From Candidatus Competibacteraceae bacterium (lineage in GTDB: Bacteria; Pseudomonadota; Gammaproteobacteria; Competibacterales; Competibacteraceae), in the NCBI GenBank assembly GCA_016699715.1, contig CP065007.1:1-64000 (forward strand): 64,000 nucleotides of DNA, in the 5' to 3' direction. A program made the translations under genes and the position numbers. The notes under the pieces are model-generated. The model saw only the letters and a list, made by a program, of their open reading frames with translations, was not told the DNA's origin and searched no databases. How positions within the stretch are numbered: position 1 is the stretch's first letter; each line of letters begins with the position of its first letter. Of this stretch, positions 37,217 to 46,096 are shown piece after piece.

Positions 37217-38407
37217 ATGACGCTTCCCGCACGCTGGCTAGCGGCGTCCATCGCCGACCATCTGGTACTGGCCCGGCTTGGCCCACAGCGCGGACAAAAG
37301 CTGCTGGTGCTGGACCCGCTGGCCGGTTGGATTTGGCAAAGTTACCACGCCGGTTTGCGCGTCGCCGAGATAGCGGGACTGCTGGCGACGCGCTTCGGTT
37401 TATCTCTGGGTCAGGCCCGCGCCGATGTCGTGGCGTTGCTCGAAGCTTGGCGCCATGCGAGTGAGCCCGAAACGGCAATGCCTAACTCCGAAGGCTCGCA
37501 AACCACTGTCGAGGACGTGTTCCCGACCGACCCCCCACCGCCCGCTGCTTCAACCTGGATGTTGCAACTGGCCGACCGGCGGATGGCGCTGGTCGTGGAC
37601 GATCCCGCTCTCGCCGAACCGCTGGCCCGAATCATCGATCATCTGGGTGTGGAACCGGGGCTTTTCCCCGACCATCGCCTCCGACTCAGCGGAATCGCCA
37701 GCGGCTGGCGGCTGGCTGTGGACGGTGCCCCCATCGCTGCCGGCGATGCATTCGACGAAGCCATCGCTCGAACTGTATCCGAACTGGTGGAGTGGGGTTG
37801 CGATATCAATAGTCGTCTGTTGGTATTGCATGCCGCTGGGCTCAGCCAGTCTGGTCGGGGCGTGCTGTTGATCGGTCAGGGTGGTTCTGGCAAAACTACC
37901 TTGGCCGCAGCGCTCAATGCCGAAGGGTTCGGCCTGCTAGGCGATGACGTGATCCCGGTCAACCTTGATGGCCAACTGGTCGGTATCGGCATGAGCTTGT
38001 GCCTGAAGTCAGGCAGTTGGCCGGTTTTGGCATCGTGCCTGCCCAACCTCGACCATGCCCCTCTTATCGAGCGCTTCGGTCAACAGGTACGCTTTTCGCC
38101 GCCGCCGGGGCCGGTGATGCGGGGACCGATTCCTATGGGTGTCTTTCTGTTCCCCCATTATCGGCCCAGCGGCGGACCTACTCTCGAACCATTGGAGCCG
38201 GTAGCCGTGTTGCAGAGGATCGTCGAAGCGGAACCGGTCATTTCCACCCTAGACCCGGACCGGCTGAACACCCTGACCCGCTGGGTGAGTTCGGTCCCCG
38301 CGTTCGCCCTGACCTATGCCCATCTCGACCAGGCTCTGGCCTTGACCGAACGGGCACTCGTGGAGAGCGGTTTCCCGACGGCTCCACTCTATCAAAGCGC
38401 CTCCTAA
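37217..38407 (+). CDS. PqqD-like domain fused to HPr-kinase-like domain
   Basis: Residues 25-80 (LLVLDPLAGWIWQSYHAGLR, VAEIAGLLATRFGLS) match the PqqD winged-helix fold, which recognises leader peptides of ribosomal natural products. After a Pro-rich linker (about 85-112), residues 120-396 resemble HPr kinase/phosphorylase: H205 in LHAAGLS, the P-loop GQGGSGKT (220-227) and LGDDVIPV (241-248). HprK-like kinases are known in some lasso-peptide clusters, where they phosphorylate the peptide, and in the HPr-rel-A systems. Here the gene is 90 bp after a short leader peptide gene and no cyclase or peptidase gene is near. The 3' end overlaps the convergent permease gene by four bases. Confidence 0.8.
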   Translation: MTLPARWLAASIADHLVLARLGPQRGQKLLVLDPLAGWIWQSYHAGLRVAEIAGLLATRFGLSLGQARADVVALLEAWRHASEPETAMPNSEGSQTTVEDVFPTDPPPPAASTWMLQLADRRMALVVDDPALAEPLARIIDHLGVEPGLFPDHRLRLSGIASGWRLAVDGAPIAAGDAFDEAIARTVSELVEWGCDINSRLLVLHAAGLSQSGRGVLLIGQGGSGKTTLAAALNAEGFGLLGDDVIPVNLDGQLVGIGMSLCLKSGSWPVLASCLPNLDHAPLIERFGQQVRFSPPPGPVMRGPIPMGVFLFPHYRPSGGPTLEPLEPVAVLQRIVEAEPVISTLDPDRLNTLTRWVSSVPAFALTYAHLDQALALTERALVESGFPTAPLYQSAS

Positions 38408-40950
38408 AGTTCCCGCAAGCTGCGCCAGGGGGGGTGGCTCAGTGCCGAACGCGCGCCCAGCAGTCCGGCCAGACCCACTCCCAATACCCCCACGCCACCG
38501 CCGAGCAGCCAGATCCATGGATTCCATTGATAGGGGAATTCGAACACCCGCACGGCCAGCACGTAGCCCAGCACGGTCGCGGCGGCGGCGGCCAGTATCC
38601 CGGCCAGCAGCCCCAGCGTGGCGAATTCCGCCAGCAGGCTTTGCCGCACCACCGCCCGACGCGCGCCCAGGGTGCGCAGCACGGCGCTTTCGAAACGGCG
38701 TTCGTCCTGAGTGGCCTGAATCGCCGCGTATAACACCACCAGCCCGGCCGCCAGGGTAAACAGGAACACGTACTCGACGGCGGAGATCACCCGGTCCATG
38801 ATCTCGCGGACCTTGCTCATCAGCGCATCCACATCCAGCACCGTCACCGACGGATACTGGCGCACCAAGTCCGCCAGCAGCGGCTTCTGTCCGGCGGGCA
38901 GGTGAAAGCTGGTGATCCAGGTCGCCGGATAGCTGTCCAGCACGCCAGACGGGAACACTACGAAGAAATTGGCCCGGAACGAATCCCATTCCACGCTGCG
39001 CAAACTGACGACTTTCGCCTGCAAATCCTGACCGGCGATCTGGAAGCGCACGGTGTCGCCCACGGCGATGCCGAGTTCCTCCGCCAGCCCGATCTCCACC
39101 GAAGCAACGCCCTGGCCCTGATCGCCCGCGTCCCACCAGCGGCCGGCGAGGATGCGGTTATCCTCCTGCAAGCGGTCGGTCCAAGACAGGTTGAACTCCC
39201 GCTCCACTAATCGCTTGGCGCGCGGGTTGTCGTAATCGTCCGGTCCCACCGCCCGCTCGTTGATCGCCGTCAGCCGCCCGCGCACCATCGGGAACAATTC
39301 CGCGTCGCGCAAGCCGTGCTCGCGCAGGAAGGCGCGCACCCCGGCCACCTCGCCGGGCTGGATGTTGATCAAAAAGTGATTGGGCGCATCGGCCGGCAGG
39401 CTGGCCCGCCAGTTGGTCAGCAGATCGGTGCGCACCAGGGTCAGCATCAGCAGCGCCATCAAGCCCAGACCCAGCGCGACGACCTGCACCGCGCTGCCGG
39501 GTCCCCGCCGGGCGATGTTGGCCAGCCCAAAGCGCCAGGCCACCCCGACCCGCCCGCGCAGCAGGCCCAAGGCTTTCACCAGCCCCCAGGCCGCCAGCGC
39601 CAGCGCCACCACCGTTCCCGCCACGCCGGCGCAGACGTACAGCGCCAGCCGCCATTCCCCCGCCTGCCAGACCAGCAGCGCCAGCGTCGTCGCCACGGCG
39701 GGGCCGTACAGCGCCAGCAGGCGCGGGTTGACCGGACCGAGATCGCGGCGCAGCACCCGCAACGGCGGCACCTCCCGCAACCGCAGCAGCGGCGGCAGGC
39801 CGAAGCCGAGCAGGGTCACGAAACCGGTCGCCAGCGCCGGCAGGACCGGTTGCCAGGACGGTGCCGGCAGTTCGCTGGTGCCGACCAGTTGGCCGAGCAC
39901 GCCGCTCAGGCCGTACTGGGCGAGGTAACCGACCAGCAGGCCCGCCGCGCCGGCCAGCAGCGCCAGCGCCAGCAATTCCAGCAGAAACAGCCGGACGATC
40001 AGCGTTTCGGTGGCACCGACGCAGCGCAGGATGGCAACGCTGTCCCAGTGGCGGGCGGCGAAGCGGCGGGCGGCGATGGCCACCCCGACCCCGGCCAGGA
40101 TCACGCTGACCAGCGCCGCCAGACTCAGAAACCGTTGCGCCCGCTCCAGCGCCGCCCGCAGTTCGGCGCGGGCATCACGCACGCCTTGCAGCTTCTCGCC
40201 GCTCGCCAGCCGGGGTTGCGCCCAGGTTTTGAAGGCGTCGAGCGCCGCCGGCTCGCCGGCCAGCAGCAGGCGGTATTCGACCCGGCTGCCGGGCTGTACC
40301 AGTTGGGTCGAAGGGATGTCGGCCAGATTCATCATCAGGCGGGGCGCGATGCTGAACAGATCGCCGGCCCGATCCGGCTCGTAGGCCAGCACCGGACCGA
40401 CCCGGAACTCGCGGTTGCCGAGGTTCACCGCGTCGCCGACCTGAAGATTCAGCCCCTGCAACAGCCGCTCGTCCAGCCAGACCTGCCCCGGATCGGGGAT
40501 GGCAGCGACGGCGCGGGGTGGACCGAACGGCCGGTCGCTGATCTGCAAGACGCCGCGCAGCGGGTAGCCGGGGCCGACCGCCTTGACTTCAGTCAGTTGG
40601 GTCAGGTCGCCGGCCAGCACCACGCTGCGGAAACTCAAGGTCTCCGCGACCCGCAGACCTTGCCGGCGCGCTTCCTCGGCCAGCAGCGCTTGAATCGGGT
40701 TTGGCGCGGACACTACCCAGTCGGCGCCCAGCAACTCGCTGGCCTTGCGCTCCATGGCCTGCTGGATGCGGTCGGTGAAGAAGCCGACGGCGGCGACGCT
40801 GGCGACGGCAATCAGCAGGGCAACGGCCAGCACCCGCAGTTCGCCGGACCGCCAGTCGCGGCGCAGGGCGCGCCAGGCCATGCGGCCGACGTTGCGCCAG
40901 TTCGGGACGCTGGTTTCGAGCGGGGAATTCAGGGTCGCGGTTTTCGGCAT
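38404..40950 (-). CDS. FtsX-like ABC transporter permease (YbbP type)
   Basis: The 848-residue protein has an N-terminal membrane segment (ELRVLAVALLIAVASVAAVGF in two parts), a large periplasmic domain, and two FtsX permease units with about ten membrane helices in all. This is the layout of YbbP. The motif ARRFAARHWDSVAILRCVGA in the loop after the first unit is typical. It forms an exporter or lipoprotein-handling complex with the ATPase encoded 3 bp upstream. The substrate is not known; neighbours tesA and a YbbA-type ATPase are the same as in E. coli. Confidence 0.92.
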   Translation of the reverse strand: MPKTATLNSPLETSVPNWRNVGRMAWRALRRDWRSGELRVLAVALLIAVASVAAVGFFTDRIQQAMERKASELLGADWVVSAPNPIQALLAEEARRQGLRVAETLSFRSVVLAGDLTQLTEVKAVGPGYPLRGVLQISDRPFGPPRAVAAIPDPGQVWLDERLLQGLNLQVGDAVNLGNREFRVGPVLAYEPDRAGDLFSIAPRLMMNLADIPSTQLVQPGSRVEYRLLLAGEPAALDAFKTWAQPRLASGEKLQGVRDARAELRAALERAQRFLSLAALVSVILAGVGVAIAARRFAARHWDSVAILRCVGATETLIVRLFLLELLALALLAGAAGLLVGYLAQYGLSGVLGQLVGTSELPAPSWQPVLPALATGFVTLLGFGLPPLLRLREVPPLRVLRRDLGPVNPRLLALYGPAVATTLALLVWQAGEWRLALYVCAGVAGTVVALALAAWGLVKALGLLRGRVGVAWRFGLANIARRGPGSAVQVVALGLGLMALLMLTLVRTDLLTNWRASLPADAPNHFLINIQPGEVAGVRAFLREHGLRDAELFPMVRGRLTAINERAVGPDDYDNPRAKRLVEREFNLSWTDRLQEDNRILAGRWWDAGDQGQGVASVEIGLAEELGIAVGDTVRFQIAGQDLQAKVVSLRSVEWDSFRANFFVVFPSGVLDSYPATWITSFHLPAGQKPLLADLVRQYPSVTVLDVDALMSKVREIMDRVISAVEYVFLFTLAAGLVVLYAAIQATQDERRFESAVLRTLGARRAVVRQSLLAEFATLGLLAGILAAAAATVLGYVLAVRVFEFPYQWNPWIWLLGGGVGVLGVGLAGLLGARSALSHPPWRSLREL

Positions 40951-40953
40951 GAT

Positions 40954-41724
<771 letters not shown>

Positions 41725-41738
41725 TGCCAGGTTCTCCG

Positions 41739-42374
41739 ATGATGAAAACGAATCGCTCACGTTGCTTATCCATTTTGCTGTTGGGGCTGACGGTCCTGCT
41801 CGGTCCCGTGGCCCGCGCCGAATCGCTGGTGATTCTGGTGTTGGGCGACAGTCTGAGCGCCGGTTACGGGATTCCGGTTGAGAAGGGTTGGGTCAACCTG
41901 TTGCAAGGCCGGCTGGCGGAACGCGGTTTCCCATACCGGGTGGTCAACGCCAGCATCAGCGGCGACACCACCAGCGGAGGTCTGAGCCGATTGCCGGCGG
42001 CGCTGGAACTGCATCGCCCCGCCATCGTCGTTCTGGAACTGGGCGCCAACGATGGCTTGCGCGGCCAACCGCCGATGGCGATGAGCCGCAATCTGTCACG
42101 GATGATCGAACAAGCCCAACAGGCCGGCGCGCGGGTGTTGCTGGCGGAGATGCGTATTCCGCCGAATTATGGCCCTCTGTACGCGCAAAAGTTTCAGGCG
42201 ACGTTCGGGGAACTGGCCCAGCACTACGCTATCCCATTGATTCCATTCCTGCTGGACGGCGTGGCGGGCAATACGGCGCTGATTCAGGACGATGGCTTGC
42301 ACCCGCGCGCCGAGGCGCAGCCGCGCATTCTGGACAATGTTTGGGCGGTGCTGGAGCCGGAGTTGAAGTCGTGA
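41739..42374 (+). CDS. tesA: multifunctional acyl-CoA thioesterase I / protease I / lysophospholipase L1
   Basis: A signal peptide (MMKTNRSRCLSILLLGLTVL, cleavage near ARAES) leads into an SGNH hydrolase. Block I is LGDSLSAGYG (nucleophilic Ser), block II is ISGDTTSGG, block III is LGANDGLRG and block V is QDDGLHPRA, which supplies Asp and His. The 211-residue length fits TesA. It is divergent from the YbbA-type ATPase gene, as in E. coli and other gammaproteobacteria. Confidence 0.94.
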   Translation: MMKTNRSRCLSILLLGLTVLLGPVARAESLVILVLGDSLSAGYGIPVEKGWVNLLQGRLAERGFPYRVVNASISGDTTSGGLSRLPAALELHRPAIVVLELGANDGLRGQPPMAMSRNLSRMIEQAQQAGARVLLAEMRIPPNYGPLYAQKFQATFGELAQHYAIPLIPFLLDGVAGNTALIQDDGLHPRAEAQPRILDNVWAVLEPELKS

Positions 42375-42454
42375 CGGTTTATCAGGCGGTCCATCCATGC
42401 CGGTCATGATGGAATACGTCGATTGCTCCCGAGCTTAGCGGAGAGGGCGTTTTC

Positions 42455-42664
42455 TCATCGTGCTTGTTCGTCGATGCGCTGGCGTTGTTGCTGGGCGGCA
42501 TCCTGGATTTGCGATTCCAATTGACGCGCTTTGTCTAACGCTTCGGTTTGCGCACGCAGCGGATTGTCGGGTTTGGCGGTGGATTTCGGCGCGTCGTGCT
42601 CTTTGGAACAGGCGCCCAGCGCCAGTAGTAATAGACCGCCCAGTAGGATGGAACGCAGGTTCAT
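42455..42664 (-). CDS. small lipoprotein
   Basis: The start at 42664 is preceded by AAAGGAG. The 69-residue product has a lipoprotein signal (MNLRSILLGGLLLLALGACS, lipobox LGAC, Cys19) and a charged helical tail rich in Gln and Arg (ALDKARQLESQIQDAAQQQR). No domain is recognised. The tail resembles small outer-membrane lipoproteins with a helical body. Confidence 0.75.
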   Translation of the reverse strand: MNLRSILLGGLLLLALGACSKEHDAPKSTAKPDNPLRAQTEALDKARQLESQIQDAAQQQRQRIDEQAR

Positions 42665-43202
42665 GAGTTCGGACTCCTTTTGGATGTCGTTAGCACGGAT
42701 TTGATCGGATAGGCTACCATTACTTTGGTAATGGCAGGATGCCACCATGGGGTTTGCGGGATTTTGCGCTGGACCATCCACCGAACCGTTCCGCCGGGGC
42801 GTGGTGGGTATCAAGATTGGGTGCTATGGGAGCGTTGTTGCTGGATTAGACAGCTTAAAATCGATGGGTTATAAAGCCTGTTGATGCAGACACTCTTATC
42901 GGTGTGATTTATTGCACCTTTCATGAGGTCTGCCTAACATTGAGTATAAGAGATGAGTAGCCCCAAATATCATCATAAGTCTACGGATTTCCTAGATCTG
43001 GCACAGGACGACTATGTTGCCGCCAGGCTTCTCCTTCGATCCGGGTTCCTTCCGCAAGGGGTCGTGGTAGCAGCGACTGCCGTAGAGAAGTATTTGAAGG
43101 CTGCTCTCGCGGTAAAAAAATATTACTCGAAGAAACATCTTGATTCGGGGCTCATTCAGATTGTCGAGAAGCTTTTTCCTGATCTGAGTAGTGCTTTGAA
43201 CA

Positions 43203-43211
43203 CTGACTTCC
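43203..43211. repeat. target-site duplication of the MITE, left
   Basis: CTGACTTCC at this place is repeated exactly at 43337-43345, on the other side of the element. Confidence 0.85.
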
Positions 43212-43336
43212 CAGCGATTCCCGGTCTCTTTCCTAGTCTTTGATTAATAATGGTTTTTTCTCGAAAATTTATCAGTGTTTAATAAAAAATATATTTATAA
43301 ATCAGTTAGATGAGCAAAAGAGACCGGGAATCGCTG
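43212..43336. mobile_element. MITE, 125 bp, 20-bp perfect terminal inverted repeats
   Basis: The element begins with CAGCGATTCCCGGTCTCTTT (43212-43231) and ends with the exact complement (43317-43336). The 85-bp centre is very AT-rich and encodes nothing. Exact 9-bp direct repeats (CTGACTTCC) flank it. It lies inside the HEPN gene, and its removal restores the frame. It must have been moved by a transposase encoded elsewhere; the ends do not match those of the IS4-family element in this window. Confidence 0.9.
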
Positions 43337-43345
43337 CTGACTTCC
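43337..43345. repeat. target-site duplication of the MITE, right
   Basis: CTGACTTCC matches 43203-43211 exactly and marks the right edge of the MITE. Confidence 0.85.
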
Positions 43346-43752
43346 TCAAGTACCTAAAACGTGGCTTCATGCTTCGTTATGCGATTGTGGATAGCGATGG
43401 ATTCTCGATTATTATCAATCAATATAGAACACTTATTGCACTGGATGAGACTGTGGCAAATATAGACAAAGGGTTTCTTGTCAAGCACGGAGTCAACAAA
43501 ATTGATACTCCACTGCGTCGAGCCATGAAAGCCAAAGAACCTACTGTGTTTATTGATAATGTACCACTTGGAGGCATCGGCTTCTCAGAACTCGCACAGC
43601 GACCAAATATGATGTATGAACTTAAAGTGGATCACAAACTAGCTTCGATTAAAGTCACGTATCAAACCGAAGCTCTGAATATTATTGGTGATTTTTGTAA
43701 AAAGCCAGACCTGAGCGCTAGGAAAACAATTTTGAAACTTTCTCTGGGTTAG

Positions 43753-43766
43753 TTATTGCGCAATAA
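43753..43766. promoter_or_regulatory. 14-bp perfect palindrome after the HEPN gene
   Basis: TTATTGCGCAATAA directly follows the HEPN stop codon and lies 112 bp upstream of the DUF433 gene. It could be an operator for the toxin-antitoxin pair or a chance palindrome. Confidence 0.3.
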
Positions 43767-43877
43767 TCGCTAATCACCTCCAATCTATGCGTAGGATGGC
43801 TAGAGTGAAGTAGAGCCTGTCTAATTGGTATTATTGTACCTAAAATCATATAGTAAAGAGTAGGTTGGAGAATTCAC

Positions 43878-44102
43878 ATGATTACACTTGATGGTATTAC
43901 ACATCGCCATCCTGAGATACTCAGTGGCGTACCCGTATTCGTAGGCACTCGTGTTCCAGTTCGCTCCCTATTTGATTATCTAGAGGGAGGCGATACTTTA
44001 GAAGAGTTTCTCCATCAATTCCCTTCAGTTAAACGTGAGCAAGCCATTGCTGTGCTTGATGCGGCTTACGAATCGGTCACGGCAGATGCGCATCCTGCTT
44101 GA
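43878..44102 (+). CDS. DUF433 protein, likely antitoxin
   Basis: The 74-residue protein shows the DUF433 pattern: HPEILSGVPVFVGTRVPVRS, then LFDYLEGGDTLEEFLHQFPS and REQAIAVLDAA. This family has a short helix-turn-helix and is the usual partner of DUF5615 PIN-like toxins. Its stop codon lies inside the start of the next gene (17-base overlap), which fits a two-gene toxin-antitoxin operon. Confidence 0.85.
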   Translation: MITLDGITHRHPEILSGVPVFVGTRVPVRSLFDYLEGGDTLEEFLHQFPSVKREQAIAVLDAAYESVTADAHPA

Positions 44103-44412
44103 CGAAAACTTCCCGATTGACTTCGCTAAACTATTAATCGGGAATGAAGTTGCAGTTACTCATGTTCATAGCCTTGGCTGGGCAGGTATCAAAAACGGTG
44201 AATTACTTCGTCGCGCATATAGCGTTTGCGAAGTATTCGTCACCTTGGATCGTAATTTGGAATTTCAGCAGAACATCAAGGTGTTACCTTTCGGTATTGT
44301 GGTTGTATGTGCTCGTTCCAATCGTATTGCGGATCTTGCCCCACACATTACCAGCATATTGGAGGCTGCAAACCGTGTTGCGCCGAGCCAAGTCGAGAAA
44401 GTTGGTGCCTGA
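44086..44412 (+). CDS. DUF5615 PIN-like protein, likely toxin
   Basis: The ATG at 44086 gives MRILLDENFPIDFAKLLIGN, with the PIN acidic residues in LLDENFP. The rest contains VTHVHSLGWAGIKNGELLRR and VFVTLDRNLEFQQNI (a second acidic site), typical of the Mut7-C/DUF5615 group. The 108-residue protein is probably an RNase toxin neutralised by the overlapping DUF433 product. Like its neighbours it is AT-rich, which suggests transfer. Confidence 0.85.
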   Translation: MRILLDENFPIDFAKLLIGNEVAVTHVHSLGWAGIKNGELLRRAYSVCEVFVTLDRNLEFQQNIKVLPFGIVVVCARSNRIADLAPHITSILEAANRVAPSQVEKVGA

Positions 44413-44471
44413 CTAGGCAGCGTGGCCTCGGCGAGTAAAGATCTTAATGCTCATAAAATGAGTGGCCACCC

Positions 44472-44885
44472 ATGAAATCTCGCATCAGCATGATTACCCT
44501 AGGTGTTCGCGATCTTGCGGCAGCCGTGAAATTCTATGAAGAGGGCCTTGGCTTTCCTCGAATGGAATCTCCCCTGACGGTGGCATTCTTCACGCTCAAC
44601 GGCACCTGGCTGGGGTTATATGGACGCGAGGCATTGGCTGAGGATGCCACGGTATCCGCGCAAGGACATGGCTTTGCGTCATTCTCACTGGCCCACAACG
44701 TCCAGTCGGAAGTGGAAGTCGATGAAGTCATCAACCAAGCCATTAAAGCCGGCGCAACCCTCGTCAAGAAACCACGGAAAGTATTTTGGGGCGGGTACAG
44801 CGGATACTTCAAAGACCCGGATGGTCATCTATGGGAAGTCGCGCACAATCCTCACTTTTGGATTGGGCCGCGCGACGTGGCGTGA
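44472..44885 (+). CDS. VOC-superfamily (glyoxalase-like) protein
   Basis: The 137-residue protein has a vicinal-oxygen-chelate fold: SMITLGVRDLAAAVKFYEEG at the start, FFTLNGTWLGLYGREAL in the middle and SGYFKDPDGHLWEVAHNP at the end, where E stands at a metal-ligand position. The substrate cannot be told; glyoxalase, dioxygenase or resistance activity are all possible. It lies 29 bp before the OsmC-type gene and is probably co-transcribed. Confidence 0.85.
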   Translation: MKSRISMITLGVRDLAAAVKFYEEGLGFPRMESPLTVAFFTLNGTWLGLYGREALAEDATVSAQGHGFASFSLAHNVQSEVEVDEVINQAIKAGATLVKKPRKVFWGGYSGYFKDPDGHLWEVAHNPHFWIGPRDVA

Positions 44886-44914
44886 TCAAGCAGCAATCAA
44901 AGGAGGGCATTGTC

Positions 44915-45427
44915 ATGAATGCGGAAGACTTGCGATCGATCCAGGCTCCATTGAAAGAGCACTACCGCGAAGCACCGGAAGCAGCACTGATCACGCTGCG
45001 CGCGCAAGGAAGCCTCGGCGAAGGGGTCAGATGCAAGATCGAGACGGGCAAGGGACTTGTGACCGCCGGCTTGCATCCCGCCACCGGCGGCAACGGGCTC
45101 AGTGCCTGCTCGGGCGACATGCTGCTTGAGGCGCTGGTGGCCTGTGCCGGAGTCACCTTGAACGCGGTCGCCACGGCGCTGGGCATCACTCTGCGAGAGG
45201 CCACGCTCCAGGCCGAAGGCGAACTCGACTTCCGGGGAACCCTGGGTCTGTCCAAGGAAGCTCCGGTTGGCTTCCAGAATATCCGCCTGCAAGTCGCACT
45301 CGACACCGATGCTTCGCAAGAACAGATCGACACGCTGCTGCGCCTGACCGAGCGATACTGTGTGGTGTACCAAACGCTGGCACGACCACCCGCGTTGACG
45401 ATAACGCGAAAACCGACCGATGCCTGA
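44915..45427 (+). CDS. OsmC/Ohr-family peroxiredoxin-like protein
   Basis: The ATG at 44915 is preceded by AAAGGAGGG. The 170-residue protein carries one Cys in LSACSGDMLLEALVACAGVT and a second in the same helix region, the two-Cys arrangement of OsmC proteins, and a C-terminal LLRLTERYCVVYQTLARPP with a third Cys. Such proteins reduce organic hydroperoxides. It follows the VOC gene. Confidence 0.82.
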   Translation: MNAEDLRSIQAPLKEHYREAPEAALITLRAQGSLGEGVRCKIETGKGLVTAGLHPATGGNGLSACSGDMLLEALVACAGVTLNAVATALGITLREATLQAEGELDFRGTLGLSKEAPVGFQNIRLQVALDTDASQEQIDTLLRLTERYCVVYQTLARPPALTITRKPTDA

Positions 45428-45458
45428 GCGTCTTCGAATAGCCTGCCAAGGGAGTCGC

Positions 45459-45953
45459 ATGATGAGCTGGGCCTTGAAAAATCTTTCCTCTTTGGCGCGA
45501 TTGACCGCGATTTTTGCGTTGATCGTTAGCGCCACCGTGTTTGCGGAAACCCAACAGGAGCATGTACATCAAATGGCGCATGGCGTCATGCCCTTCGATA
45601 TGTCACAGACCGTGCATATCTTCAAGATGACCGAATCTGGAGGCGTGCAAAAGGTCATCGCCAAAGATCCAGCCGCGACCGATCAGATAGCGCTCATTCA
45701 ACGGCATCTTCAGCACGAAGCCGAGAGCTTTCAGCAGGGCGACTATTCGGACCCGGCAAAATTGCACGGCGCGGACATGGCGGGGCTCAAGGACCTTCAA
45801 GCCGGAGCCTCACGCATCAAGGTCTCGTATGCGGCGCTCCCCGCCGGCGCTGAAATGACCTTTGAAACGACCGATCACCACTTGTTGACCGCACTGCATC
45901 GCTGGTTCGGCGCTCAGTTGCATGAGCACGGCGCCGACGCCAGATCGGAGTGA
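45459..45953 (+). CDS. conserved periplasmic protein of unknown function
   Basis: From 45459 (or 45462) a signal peptide leads to a cleavage site near VFAET. The mature part of about 135 residues contains HQMAHGVMPFDMSQTVHIFK, TESGGVQKVIAKDPAATDQI and an H-rich C-terminus (TTDHHLLTALHRWFGAQLHE). Many His and Met residues suggest metal contact, but this is not established. It follows the OsmC gene by 31 bp and may share its transcript. Confidence 0.7.
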   Translation: MMSWALKNLSSLARLTAIFALIVSATVFAETQQEHVHQMAHGVMPFDMSQTVHIFKMTESGGVQKVIAKDPAATDQIALIQRHLQHEAESFQQGDYSDPAKLHGADMAGLKDLQAGASRIKVSYAALPAGAEMTFETTDHHLLTALHRWFGAQLHEHGADARSE

Positions 45954-46096
45954 GTGAGCAATGTGCTCCACTGCATCAATTCAGCGACCCTAAAGAGCTG
46001 GATCGTCGATAAGGCAGCGTTATCGTTTGGTGGCTTGTCAGTTCGATCGGCTGGCCGGTCGCCACATTCCGGCCAGTCGCAAGCTAAACCTTCCAA

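Larger units (their letters stand above)
42953..43752 (+). pseudogene. HEPN-domain protein gene split by a MITE
   Basis: The 5' part gives DFLDLAQDDYVAARLLLRSG and VAATAVEKYLKAALAVKKYY, the start of a HEPN domain. It ends prematurely inside the element at 43212-43336. The 3' part continues with FLKYLKRGFMLRYAIVDSD, INQYRTLIALDETVANIDKG and on to 43752. If the 125-bp element and one 9-bp duplication are removed, 42953-43211 joins 43346-43752 into one frame of 221 residues (junction NTDFLKYLK). HEPN proteins are often RNases in toxin systems. The gene is AT-rich relative to the genome and sits beside a toxin-antitoxin pair. Confidence 0.85.

Noticed and set aside
43240..43345. Separate small gene starting inside the MITE
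   Set aside because: The start lies in transposon sequence and the rest joins in frame to the upstream HEPN part once the element is removed.
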